From: Sepiola atlantica
Taxonomy: Eukaryota; Mollusca; Cephalopoda; Sepiida; Sepiolidae
Length of the DNA stretch: 64,000 nt
NCBI GenBank assembly: GCA_963556195.1
Contig: OY744517.1
Span: 81,735,714-81,799,713 of the forward strand
Direction: 5' to 3'
Notes under the pieces: model-generated
What the model was told of the DNA's origin: nothing
The model's input: only the letters and a program-made list of their open reading frames with translations
Database searches by the model: none
Made by a program: the position numbers and the translations under genes
Shown here: piece after piece, positions 44,795-57,800 of the stretch
Position numbering within the stretch: the stretch's first letter is position 1
Layout: each line of letters begins with the position of its first letter

Positions 44795-45495
44795 GGTCAA
44801 ACATGAGTTCTGCCACCAGCAAAGAAACCTGTCCTTTATGCAAACAGGATTTGGACTGTGAGGAGACCGTGGTGCTTCAAGAAAAGGGTGCTGCAGGTGT
44901 CAACCGTGCAAGTATCGAAAGAGGTGTCAAAGTCATTGTTGAAGGTGGAACTAGTGTTCACAAAACATGTCGGGTTAACCACATAAACAAAAAGGACATT
45001 GCTCTACCCTCAAAAAAGGGTGATTCTGCTCGGCCAGTAAAAACGAACGCTCGTGTTTCTCTGGGATCATATGACAGTAAAATGCATTGTTTTTTTTTCT
45101 GTGGGTCTGATACTACGAAAAACGTCTATAAACGAAAAAGTGAGGGAGGATTTGCTATGTGAAGACTGATGCATTTGCTCAAACTATCCTGGTTCATTGC
45201 AAAACAAGAGGGGATGAGTGGGACACTGCTGTTCAAGGTCGGATTGAATATTTTGGTGGTGATCTTCACACTGCAGACTGTGTGTACCACTAGTCATGTA
45301 ACGTCAACTTTCATACAATGCAAAGCATTTCAAGACAGTTCACGTCAGTTGAATCAATCAAACGACAAAAAGTGGAAGACCAAAAGCAGCGATCCGGATG
45401 AAGCATTCGAAAGGGTGTGTTTATGCCTGGAGAAAAAAAATGATAAGGAACAAATAACAATATCAGGCTTCGTCGCGAAAATGGGAGAATACTTA
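44795..45495 (+). pseudogene. CPLC cysteine-motif protein, broken
   Basis: The frame follows an acceptor (TATATTTTCAG|GGTCAAACATG) and starts MSSATSKETCPLCKQDLDC, then GVKVIVEGGTSVHKTCR and NARVSLGSYDSK. After a frame break near 45160 it continues as LVHCKTRG, GRIEYFGGDLHTADCVY and KMGEYLR in other frames. It resembles a large family of uncharacterised, Cys-rich proteins that I recall from octopus and cnidarian genomes, probably transposon-linked. The frame is cut at 45495 by the antisense LINE. The function is unknown. Confidence 0.6.
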
Positions 45496-46152
45496 CGATG
45501 CATTAAAAGTTACCATCCATTTTTTAGCCCAATCCACTATAGACTGGGGGTCATTTTCTAAGGATTCAGCCACTGTCTCAGATATGTGCGTGTCGGTTTT
45601 GCCCACATGACAAGAGTACAGCGTGGTGTCGTCAGCAAATATTCCTATCTCAGTCTCAATGACATCAGGGAGGTCATTTATGAAAATCAGGAACAGTAGA
45701 GGTCCAAGGATGGTTCCTTGAGGTACACCAGAATTTATGTCATGTTGCTTAGATGGACGGCCATCGAGGACAATGTTTCTTTTTGTTAGGAAGGATTTAA
45801 TTATATTAAATATTTGTCCAGCAATACCATATGAGTGCAGTTTTAGGAAAAGCCCTTCATGCCAGACCTTGTCAAAGGCCTTGGATATATCAAGCACTAC
45901 CACCCTAGCTTCACCTGCCTTGTCGAGTGTATGATATATGCATTCAGCGATGACTGTTAGGATATCTGCGGTAGATTGTGCTTGTCTAAATCCGTATTGA
46001 TGATCAGAAAGAAGTTTAGCATTAACTAGGTGCCGGACTATAGCTAGATTGATTAATGATTCAAAGATTTTAGCAAAGATCGGGAGTAGACTGATTGGGT
46101 GGTAGTTTAGAGGATCAGTTCTATCTCCAGAATTCTTGAATACTGGTACCAC
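45493..46152 (-). pseudogene. LINE reverse transcriptase core
   Basis: 219-aa open stretch with NYHPISLLPIFAKIFESLI, KAFDKVWHEGLFLKL, SGVPQGTILGPLLFLIFIND and IFADDTTLYS (catalytic FADD). The upstream piece at 46165-46404 (LDTSKACGPDLIPVIAIKKC) is separated by a stop. Confidence 0.88.
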
Positions 46153-47650
46153 AGAGGCAATTTTTCAACTATCAGGGAAACAAGATTCAGCAAGGCATTT
46201 GTTGTATAGCTTGAAGAGGACAGGGGCCAGCTCAGCAGAGCATTTCTTTATTGCTATTACTGGTATAAGATCAGGCCCACAGGCTTTGGAGGTGTCAAGG
46301 TTTTTTATGATGACTTTGACTTGAGATGGAGTGATGACCAGGTTCTCAAGTGTAGCTTCAGTCCGCAATGGGAATTTAGGGAGGGGGTGGTTTGCTGAGT
46401 CCAAAGTGGAGTTTACGGCGAAACGCTTGGCCAGTAGTTCAGCCTTATCAGTTGCCGTGCAAACAACATCGTTGTGATTTAATAGCGGGGAAATTGTCGA
46501 TTGTCAATTGTTGATCACACTATTGTAGATTTTCCAGAAATCACAAGTACCTAGTTTCTGTGACTGAATGCGTTTTTTAGTTATCTCTGTATACCTTCTC
46601 TTTGCTTCATCTATCACTACTTTGCAATCATTTCTTGCCTCTATAAATTTCTGTCTATTCGTAGTTGACTTATGGCGGCCGAATTTTCGGAATGCCTTCT
46701 ACCTCTCAGCAATAGCAGCTGCACATTCTGAGGTGAACCATTGAGGAGAGTGGGGGTTGCTGGAGAATTTTCGCATGGGGACATAAACATCAATGTCTGC
46801 TTTGACCCATTCGGTTAGCTCATTTGCACACTGATCAGCAGGGAGTGAGAAGGTTTCACCTCATGGGGCGTCGCTGATGTGATCCCTGAGGGATTCAAAA
46901 TCAGCCTGCTCATAGTTTCTCGTCGTTTTGAGCAACGGCTCATCAGCTTTTGGGCGAATTTTTAAGGTGATAAGTATCATTACCACGTGATCAGAGTTTC
47001 CGAGCTATGGGCATTCATCCCACAAGCATCGGGTAGTGAGGTCAAGAACAGGTCGAGAACTGAGGCTTGCTGGTCTGCATGATCAGGAAGGCAGGTCGGA
47101 AAAGTGACAGTCTGTGAGCTGAGGAGAAATTAAAAGTAGAGTTCCCAGCTGCATCAGTAACGCTGGAAAATCCCAACCAGTCACAGTGGTGTGCATTAAA
47201 ATCCCCAACTACATGTATTTGGGCATTCGAGTCGAGTGAGAGTGCTCTATCTAAGCTTTCAGAGACAGAGTCAAGCACGGTACAGTCCTGGGTCGAAGAA
47301 GAACGGTATAGGAAATATAAGTAACTAACTCTGTTATGTAAGGTCAATCTAAAGCACATATAGGCTTGGTCATCTGATTCTAACCTATGTTCTCTTGTCA
47401 AGGGGAGGGTGTTCCGAACATAAACTCCTAGTCCATGCATATGTTTGTCAGAGTCCTTATGGTAGAGTGGAAGGTAATCAGTCATGTCAAAGTGGTGAGA
47501 GGGAATTGAGGATTGAAGGTTCGTTTCACTTAGTGCTAGGATATCCGGGGAGTTTGTCAGGAGAAAAGTTTCTACGTTGTTAATGTTGGTTCTAAGTCTC
47601 CGGATATTTGTGAATGCGAGCCTCAAAGGCAGAGGCGAAGATGTTTTTTG
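45496..47650 (-). mobile_element. LINE with endonuclease and RT, 3'-truncated
   Basis: Minus strand, in order: APE-type endonuclease (47042-47626), a degraded linker (46410-47040), the start of RT (46165-46404) and the RT core (45493-46152). The element stops abruptly after WAKKWMVTFNA, where the 18-kb relative continues KTKLLSF. Loss of the 3' end is unusual for a LINE and points to a later rearrangement. GNSTFNFSS-like text and PAFLIMQTS mark the end of the endonuclease. Confidence 0.85.
47042..47626 (-). pseudogene. LINE APE-type endonuclease
   Basis: 194 aa: FTNIRRLRTN, ILALSETNL (catalytic Glu), YLPLYHKDSDKHMHGLGVYV and IHVVGDFNAHHCDWLG (GDFN..H motif). The N terminus and end are lost or shifted. 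Confidence 0.85.
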
Positions 47651-48636
47651 TTGGGTGTCTGGTTTAAATTTGTTTTTTTTTATTTTGTAAATTCATGTTT
47701 GTTTTGAGTTAGAGTGGGGAGGGCAAAGTGGGTGCTTGTTTGGTGCCAATAAGCTCACACAACCAGTCCATTTTGGCGCGAAAACAAGCCGAACTTTAAG
47801 TTTCAGACTGACTCTCAAACAGACAAAATGTGATCCTGCATTCTTTACTGTCGGCCCGGTAGAGAAATCAAGGGACTCGAGGATAATGTTATTTCGTCTC
47901 GACTATGTTAACCAACCCACTGTACAACCTTCATTCTGTTCCTGAGTTTCCAGTAAATAAAACTGCATATCTCTTTAGTTGTGAAGCCATTGTTTATTTC
48001 GTGAGGAATGGTGATCCCGTTTTGCTTATTCTATTCCAGTCAGATTTGGCCAGACGAATTACTCTTCCAAGTAAGTCGTCATTCTGATTTTCTTCTTGAA
48101 TTAAACTCTCACCTGAAATTGGTTCTCCCAGCCAAAAGTTGGACTAAGTAATTTTAAGATAGATGTGACCAGCCTTTTTTCCACTCTCTCTTTTTGGTCT
48201 TGTGCCACATTTTTGCATTTTTCTTATATTTTTGCAAATAAATATTCAGAGTTTTAATAATATATACTATATACTAAATAGATAGATAGTTTTCCATAGT
48301 TCAAGTTGTTCCGGTTTTACCCGGATGAATAGTTAAAGAGGACATATTCTCTGAGCACCGATCCCCTCTCCCCCTCGTATTATTTTTCTCACTGCCAGGA
48401 AGCGAGAACTCTCAAACTGATTTCTTTCAGAATACCTGGAGTTAAACAGAAATTCAGTGTTTATCTTTCTAGAAGTGCCAAATCGTTATCGAAAGATGGC
48501 GTCATGTATACAAAATGGACACTTATTTACGATTTTTTACATTGTTCCTGGATTTAACATTATTTCTTAATCAACGCGAAGTTTCAAATTCGTGCGTTCT
48601 ATAAGGTCATTTTTAAAACTTGGAAATTTGTCCAAG
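47651..48636. other. No gene seen
   Basis: 47700-48100 is mixed-composition sequence that could be the LINE 5' UTR or an LTR-like repeat. 48100-48636 precedes the 48637 ATG and may be its promoter and 5' UTR. Confidence 0.3.
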
Positions 48637-48839
48637 ATGGACGTGCCGAATGGATTGCCTTTAAACGCAGAAATTAAACGGGAACAATCGTTCGAAACGA
48701 TCATTTCTGATGACTCTTTAGTCGAAACGAAACCCCAAATGGAATACAGCAACAACATGCAACTCAACCCATATCCTACCAACAACAACAAACACCGCGA
48801 GGAAATGGTTGGTCATAAAGAAATAACTCTTAACCCAAT
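48637..48839 (+). CDS. Candidate first exon, polar N-terminal region
   Basis: Low-hydrophobicity, Asn/Glu-rich peptide with no motif. Donor CCCAAT|GTAATT is moderate. A GTG-initiated extension to 48592 is possible but unlikely. Confidence 0.5.
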
Positions 48840-50984
48840 GTAATTAAAACTTCTTTTTTATTTTATTGTGTTGTTTATATTTATTTATCTAGAAATATTC
48901 ATTGTCTGATTTATGCAAACATAAACAAATTGCTTAATCAAATTAAAATTAATAGATCTAATATAAATCATTTTCAGAATAAACTGGATGAATTCAAGAA
49001 CGACGGTAAAAAAACACGAATCTACGGGGTCATTTTTGGGTAAATGATCAGATCGAAACAGAATACGATAATAAAATTTTAAAAAATGGGTCATTTTTAA
49101 CGACAGCTAACAGAATGAAAAAAGGGTCGTTAAAAATGTCTAAACTATTTAATAGATAAGGCGTTTTTGTGCTTCTACGGTATTTAAACCGAACCAAACC
49201 GACTTTTGCTGATCTAAACAAAACTTATGTTAGGATTAAAAAAACAAAAAAAAACATTTCGGTTCAAATTCTGTAGAAGCAACTTTTTTTTTCATGGCGG
49301 GATCATTGTAAAGAAGTATCAGTATTCTGTTTATAATGTCGTAATTAAGGATGAATCCTACCACAACTCATTCTAAAACCTATTTTTATGCTTAATTTAT
49401 AGTAAGCAAACGAAATTTTGGAGAAAAAAAAGATTTTAAAGGTTATTATAGTTTTAACGAGTACTAGACTGACGAGTGAACTCATGGGCCTTTTGGCTAG
49501 GAGCAAAGTGTAGTATCTGTTCTTCTGATATTATATTTTGCTTACCAAAGGCCAGCTTTTGAGAGATCAGTCTTTCTCTCCACATAAATTCCGCAATTAT
49601 TAAAATTGCTTTCTGGGATAATGAAAGTAAAGGTTAATTAAAAAAATGTTTTTACTCAGAGAATTCTATAATTTGAACAACAAACTTTGGTAAATTTGTA
49701 GATTAACACCTAAAACTAAATTACCCCCCCCCCCCCCTAAAAAAAATGAAATTCGGCTTTTGTATAGATCGAGTACACGGGCGAAATTTATTTTAGAAGA
49801 GTTCCAATGGTGTAAGAAGGGGCAGACAACTCTTTTTTTTTTAGTACATAATTTCACGCCGTAAATATAATACCGGCCGTATTCCACGACAACTTTGGGG
49901 TTTTGGTGGCTATGAAATCTGTTTTTTTTTTGTGACGGTCCCGTCCAGAGATGCCACCACATTAATCCCAATAATAAAAAAATATCTGCGATAATTTAAT
50001 ATTTTAAACTATAAAAAAAATTTAAAAATCTGTTAATCCAAACAATAGTTTTGCTGGTTTTGAAATGAAAAAATATACTGTTGATTTTCCCAAATTCTAT
50101 TTTCTTCAATAAATGTTCTATATACTGTCGATTTTCTCAAATTGTTATTTCTTCGAAAAATGTTCTATTAATTGAATTTGCATGACTTCTTATTTAAACA
50201 ATGGATATTTTCCATTTTCGGAGAAATTGCGTACTAAAAAAGAGAGTTATCTGCCCTTACACCATTGGAACTCTTCTAAAATAAATTTCGGCTGTGTACT
50301 CGATCTATACAAGAGCCTGAAATTCTTATTTTTAGGGCCATTCTAAATTATTAGGGTATTAACTATTATATTTTTAACACTAACGCTAAGTTCGACTGGC
50401 AAGGTCGTAAAATCACACGCAATCGCCACAAAAAGGTCCCTGTCAAAAACAATAACGCACAAAATTCATTTCCAATGGAAAAAAAAATGGTTAAATGGAT
50501 CATTTTACGCTAAATTTATATTCAAAACTGATCCGACACTCTAAATTATAAAATAGTTTTGTTGTTCTTTCTCTTTCCGCAATCACCTAAAAGAAGTAGA
50601 ATCTCATTTTATGGGGGGAGGGGGGGGGGGGTTAATCTACAATAATATCCAAACTTTTAATATTTTTATTTATACCATAAAAATAAGGTATTTAATTAGT
50701 TAGATAATTTAAAAGTTATTTAATTTTCATAGGAAAGGTAAACACAACTAAAATCAACTGCTTAAAATTAAAATAAAAAAGGGACATATAGTTTTAAAAA
50801 AAAAAAAGAAAGAATGTAAATATGGGTAAATTTGCATATTAACCCCTTTCGTTAATACTCCCCCCCCCCCCCCCCCGAAAAATGACATTCTGCTCTTTTT
50901 TTTTAGGTAATTATGTGTTAACACTGTGGAAAACGCAAAGAAAGAAAAACAATTTTTTGTTGAATTTAGAGTAGGGGATCAGTT

Positions 50985-51017
<33 letters not shown>

Positions 51018-54000
51018 CTAGCGGGCCATTCGGTCTTATTAGGAAACTTAACAAAAAATCTTTTACCACTAACCCTATGTCCGAATGGCAAAGTCATAAA
51101 ACCACATGTAATCGCTTAAAAATGTACCCCTCCCCTTAAAAAAAAAACAACGCAGCGGATTTTACTCCCATAGCAAAAAAGAATTTAGTTAATTTTCTTA
51201 AAACTGGCCTGAAAAATGGGGAGCATTTTACATTGAATTTATATACGAAAATTTTCCCCACTCTAAAATAATTTTTTTCTTTTCTCCTCTTTCGGTTAGG
51301 GTGTTTACTCGTGCTCGCCTAAAAAAGGAGTAGGTGGGAGGTGGTAATTTAGCGGAGGATGTTAAACTACAATCATACCAAAATACAAATCTATATTTTT
51401 TCATTAATTTGGACAGATCACAGTGCTACTAAACTTTTGTTTTCATTTCTCAATGAGAATAGTGAAAAGGTGGTTGTAAACATTAAAAAATAAGTGTGTT
51501 GTTAAACTTTACAAATAAGGAATTAACTCAACTAATTAAAAAAGGTTATTCATTTTTCACATAAAATGTAAAAACTGCAAAATAAAACGCGAAAGAAAGG
51601 GGACAGAGAAAGACCGAGCGAGACAACCACACTCGCCCTCCCCCCTTTCTTTTCTTGCTTGTAGTGAGCCACGGCCTTCAGTAAGGTCGTGAGATAGCAC
51701 TGGTAGTTTTAGTTATTTTTCCAATTTATGTATTAAATAACTAAGTGATTACTGTTAATATGGATGGAACTATTGTATATAGATAGCCAACATAAGCCAA
51801 TGCAATTCCAAATTAATAATACCAAACATTAATTAATTATGAATGGTTTTAAAAATAGTTATGCTAATTAGGTTGTTGTTTTTTAAATCAATAATACAAC
51901 ATAGAATCTTGATATTCTGTATATATATATAGTGCAGATAAACGATTAAGAGAGAATTTTTTGACTGCCTAACTATATATATATATATATACAGAATATC
52001 AAGATTTTATATTGTATTATTGATAACCTAACCTATTTTAATTGTAGTAGATGGGTGACAAATGGAAAGAACGTTTGCATTTATTCATTTAGATTATATC
52101 ATTCAAATTGTTTTAAATTACAAGTTCAATGAAGCTTTTTCCGGCTTCAGAGTATATATATTTGATTGGTTGAATTCCAATGACCAAGATAAAGCGTCAA
52201 TCATAATTTTTTATTTATTTTTGCGAATGCTTATATTTTTATCGTCTTAGAAACGTTTCGTAACATGTAAACAAAACTAGTCTTTAGTTGTTACATGCTG
52301 CTCATCAGAGACCTTGATTTAATTATTAAAATACGCATACTGGTCCAAAACAAAATAGAAGATGAAAAATAGCAAGGAAAAAAACATGCAAAAATCACCT
52401 TGAAGAAGATTATTAGAGAAATTCCCCCCCCCCCCCAAACATTGGTCATAATGTGGACCTAATTTCAAGCCGCCATATTGGAATCTACAAGTAGAGACAG
52501 GATCCTCATGTTATGATTAAAAACTTTAAATATATTTATTATGCGTAATACTATACAGTGAAAATGTCTAATCAAATTTTCACTGTATAGGATTACACAG
52601 AATAAATATATTATGCTCTTACAAATGTAATTGAGCTCTCTGTTTTATTCCTCCTAAACTAGATAACTATATCTATATATATAAAGTTAGGTATGTGTAT
52701 ATGTTTGTATGTATAGGATTCACTCTTAAACTAATCAACTGATCATTATGAATTTTGGAACATAGCTGCTTGCCAAAAGGGTGGGTAATGTGGATTAATT
52801 TGATTTAGTTTTATGCAAAAGAGGCAGAGAGGTGATGGAAGCCTTTTGTGAAAATTCAGATACCTCCGATTTTTATGAAATTTTTCATTTATTTCAATTA
52901 ATAAGTATTTCTTAAATTTAAATTTCTTTGGAGTATTTTAAGGAGCATAATATGGGTACAACCTCCCATTTGAAAATTCAAATATTTCAGATTTGGATTA
53001 AATTTGATCCATAGTAATTAGACACCAATGAAACAAGATTCTTCTTAAACCCCTTAAGCTTAAGCCTTAAATTTTAGACATTTTCTAGAATCAAAATCGT
53101 GTAATGGATTTTGATCAAAATTTGAATAAGGATTCTACACATAAGGTTTAGTATCATTATATCTTGATTTTAATCATTGTAAGGAGACATAAAAGTGGTG
53201 CAAAACTGTTCTGTTTGGGGAATTCATTTTACCCCTTCTAGGACGGGTATTCTTCTAGTAAATATATATATGCATAGGGTATTTGAGTACATACGTTATT
53301 TTTACTATAAGAGGATTATTATTTGAATTATATAACTATATTTTAGAATTATCAATGTCAGCCCTATAATTAGACGACAAATGAAGAGGTATGCGGTTAT
53401 GATGTCTATAAATGCTGAATATAGCAATTTAGAAATTGAACCATTTTTAATAGTTACTTGATCTTTCGTTTACAACATTCGCAAAATGTTAACGGCTTAG
53501 GATGGAAAAGTATCACGATTATCAAAGCATGAGACATTCTAGACACTGATAGCATTAGAATACCGGGATCTATTCGTTAAGTACAGCACACCATTGGTTG
53601 TGATCCAAGAAGATCCATGAAGTCGATTGAAAAAGAACATTGTGTGTCAAGAAGGAAAAATCTGAAATGTTTTTCACAAAAACAGATACAAGTCTTATGT
53701 GATGAGTAAAGATCATTTTACGCACATCAGAAAATCATTTAATCAGAGCTAATAGGTTCACGGAACGCAGAAATGGATGGCGGAAAATTTTCATGATTAT
53801 ATGACCCCTGACATTTGGCCTCCTAGCTCCCCAGATCTCGATCTTTTGAACTACTATGTATGGAAAAAAGTTGAGAAAACGGTTAATGATCATCCTTGTA
53901 ATACTAAATAATCCGTCAAAGTTTCCATAGAGTAATGTCCTATATGGACAAGGATCACCTGATCCTAACATGGAGGCGATGTCACATAAAAATCGTTATC

Positions 54001-54202
54001 GAAGCTGAAGGAGACTTTAATGAATAAAATTATAAAACAATATATTTATTCTTATCGCCAAAAACATTTTTCAGTAAAAAGACATTGTGTTTCTAAGAGG
54101 CATTTTTATGTATAAATCTGTCTTCAAGTATGTTACACACCCTGTGTGTGTGTGTGTGTATATATATATATAGTCTCGGAAGTTTCTCAACCATTAAAAC
54201 TA

Positions 54203-54238
<36 letters not shown>

Positions 54239-54775
54239 TATAGTCTCAAGTCTTCCAGTGGAAAATCACTCATGTAAGTCAATTTATTTTTTACAGTTAT
54301 TATATTAGTTAGTTTCTAACACTATTTTAAGGGATCATCAGTTGTTTACCATGAAAAACTGTTTCGGGAATTTAAAAACAAGACAGTATTTAATTTCATG
54401 GCTTCCCAGCAGAGTTGATCAGACCCCACTTCCCTTAAAAGACAAAAACATAAACGTTCCTTATACTAAATCTACGTTTTGTTCCATATAAATGTTTTGC
54501 TTACTTATATTAGTTATTTAAGAATTCAAAAAAAAAAAAAAAAAAATATATATATATAAATAAATAAAATAAAAAATAATTTTTTTTTTTATCTGCGCTG
54601 TTCGTCTGTCTAATAAAATTTATCCGTTACTCACAAAAATGTTGTTGCATTTTAAAGTGTTTGGACGAATCCATGACACTATTATTTAAGTGATTAATGT
54701 ATTATTTTTAGTTTTATATTATAAATATAAAAAACATCAACACATCAAAAAATAAAAGATAAATAAATAAATATG

Positions 54776-54810
<35 letters not shown>

Positions 54811-57800
54811 TACATACACATATATACCTTTAGTTCCTATTTTTCTTCCTCGTCCTACTTTGTTGTCCATCTCCCCGTTGTTGTCAGCCGCAAATAAATA
54901 TTAATTTTCCTTGTTCACTATAGTTTTTCTAATCTGCGTTCACAACTGTCGGCTTTTTTCTTTTCTCATTGTTTCAAATCTGCGTCTGTAAGTTAACCGT
55001 TAATTTGTTCTCTTTTTCTTCTTCTTATTTACCAACTCCCGGTGTTTAAAAATCAGCGTTCATAGTTATGAACGGTTTTCTTCTTCTTCTTCTTCTTCTT
55101 CTTTTTTAACATTTCTTTCTTTCTTTCTACTGTATTTTTATTGTTTTTCTTATTATAATTAGCAGATGTGTTATATATACGTTTATTCATATTATATAAT
55201 TTCTATTTATATATACTATGATTTGTTCTATCAGTTTATTTTGATTAATTTGATAAGATTTAAAAGCATCAGGATGGCGAGTAATTGCCTTATTTAATTG
55301 TCCAAATATTTTATTTTGATCGCCACCTTGGTTAATCATTCTTATTATTAGATCAGAAATTGGGGGCATGAAATCTACTAATTTTAAGGTAACACGAGCA
55401 ATTCTCAGAAATTCAGACATAATACTCCCGTAAAATATATACACAGGGCTAGTACTATTTTTATATGGCATTCGCACGATACGAAAAGGGAATGAATTTC
55501 TTTTATCAAACAGTTTATAGATAAATATTTTATCTTCAATTTTTATATCCAAATCAAGAAAAGTAGCTTGTGTTCCCTTATGTTCACAGTTTAATTTTAA
55601 CTCTTTAGGATATATTAAATGTTTAGTATTTGCAAACTCTTCGCTATCATTAATGCAAACAAGGTCGTCAATATATCGCCTACATCCATGATAACTATAC
55701 GCTCTAGATATATCATTTTTTATTAGTGATGACATATATATATATTCCAGTCTATGTAAATATAGATCTGCCCAAAATGGAGACGGATCCAAACCCATTG
55801 GAATACCTATTGTTTGGATAAATAATTTATTCCCTATTTGAAAGTAACTCTCTTTTATAAGGTGACTTATAAGCATTATCAGACCAGTTTTGGATACACT
55901 CGTCTTACCATTTTTATTTTTACACCAAAAGGCTTTAGATTTTGCAAAGTCTATGTATTTACTTTTTCCTCCTGCAAAAGCTAAATCTACAGTATTACCT
56001 AATTCTTTAATAAGTTCTTTATGGGGTATTTTTGTATATAATGTACTAAAATCGTATGTCGAGATTGATTTAGCCTGTTTACGAGAATTAATACGATCTA
56101 ATTTTTCTTTTACTAGATCGGAATTATTTACCACCCAAAATAGGTTTATATTACTATAGAATTTACTTTTTTTATGGAAATTATTTATTTGGTTTATAAT
56201 TAATTTAAAGATTTTAGACACAGCCTTACTTAAAGGTTTAGTGATGCACATTTTTGAGGCAACAATGAAACGGGCGCCAACTGGTGTTTTATGCATTTTA
56301 GGTATCCAATACATAGATGGAAGTTTTTTGTATTTTTCTTCTAATTTTAATCCTAATTTTTCACAAATAACAGTATTGTTTATAATAATGTTATCGCTTT
56401 TATTATTACTTAATTTATAAGTATCTGAAACTTCACCTATTATTCCTACTTCTAGCAATAAGCGTTGTATATAATACTTTTTACAGATAAAAGCTATGTT
56501 ATTTGTCGCCTTATCAATAGGAACTATTACAAACCTATTTTGAAGCATTTCAAGCTCCGTCGTTATTTGTGGATTTCTAAGTAGGGGATTCGTTCTTTTA
56601 GGGTGTTTAAATTCTTTTAAACGTTCTACTTTTTTATTTACGAATCTAAGTACATTATTTTTCCATGCGTCAAATGTAGAGTGTAATAGTTTATGTTTTT
56701 TAGACATGGATGCAGTGAAATTATCTAACGCTTTATTTATTTCCTTAACACATATATATATATATATATATATTATATAAAATAAAGTAAAGTAACACTG
56801 AATTACATAATCACTGGTGCAATATGTTGTCGCTCTCTCTATATGTGTATTGAATAGTGAGTGTGAGTTTCTCTTTTTCCATTTTAAAAAATGTAATCGC
56901 CTCGCTTGGATGCTTGAATAAGGCCGGAGGGTCAAAATAAATGTTACTTTATTTTATTCTTGCTCTGTTTATTACATTAACCTCTCATACTCGGATTTCC
57001 TTCTGGAATTTATTTCACTCCAACACACTATATATAGTCTAAAGAAGCTTTAAGTCATTTTAACAACAAAAAAAAAAGTAAAATGCAGTTTAAATTCCCA
57101 GAGAAACTAACTAAATCCAAAATATTGCAGACTTAACATTCGTTGGAAAATTCATAAAAAAAAAAATTTAAAAAAAAAAAGTGGGGGTTAAGTATCTAAC
57201 AGTGAAACAAAAACAGGAGACCTTAAGTGGCAGAAGTATGGATGTCTTGAATCGCAGGAAGGTTGTCCGACAAAGGAAAACTTGTAAGCAAGTGATTAGA
57301 CAAGACTGTACAGAGTGAAATTTGGAGACAGTTGACCCGCTGAACCATAAGAACTGGAGAGTGAGCTTGCGAAATATCAGAAAACATCTGACCCCTGAAC
57401 AAGGGGGGAAAGTGACGTTAAATGAATAGAAGAAAGAAGAATATATTTATACAACCGACGATCTGACTCTATGACCCTTTTCTGCATTGTCATCCTGTCT
57501 TCAAACGTAACTTGAGCATTATATTTCTGAAACGTCCGTAGCCAGCATAGTTAAAATAATAAAGTAATATGTTTTGGAACTTGTTTTTGGTTAAAATTGA
57601 TTTTTTATTTTTTATTAAACAGCAACTTTTTTTCTTGGCTAAAATTGAGCTGATTACGGTAATAGTTGAGTGTAAATTCCTTACCCTATCAAATATTGTT
57701 GGAATAACTATAAAATGATTTAAAATAAAAGTTTTAGTTTGCTTGAAGCATTGCTGGTAAATAAGTATGTGGCTATTTATGAAGGCTGATAGCAATACAC

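Noticed and set aside
55890..56159. 89-aa plus-strand ORF
   Set aside because: Antisense shadow of the Penelope-like RT.
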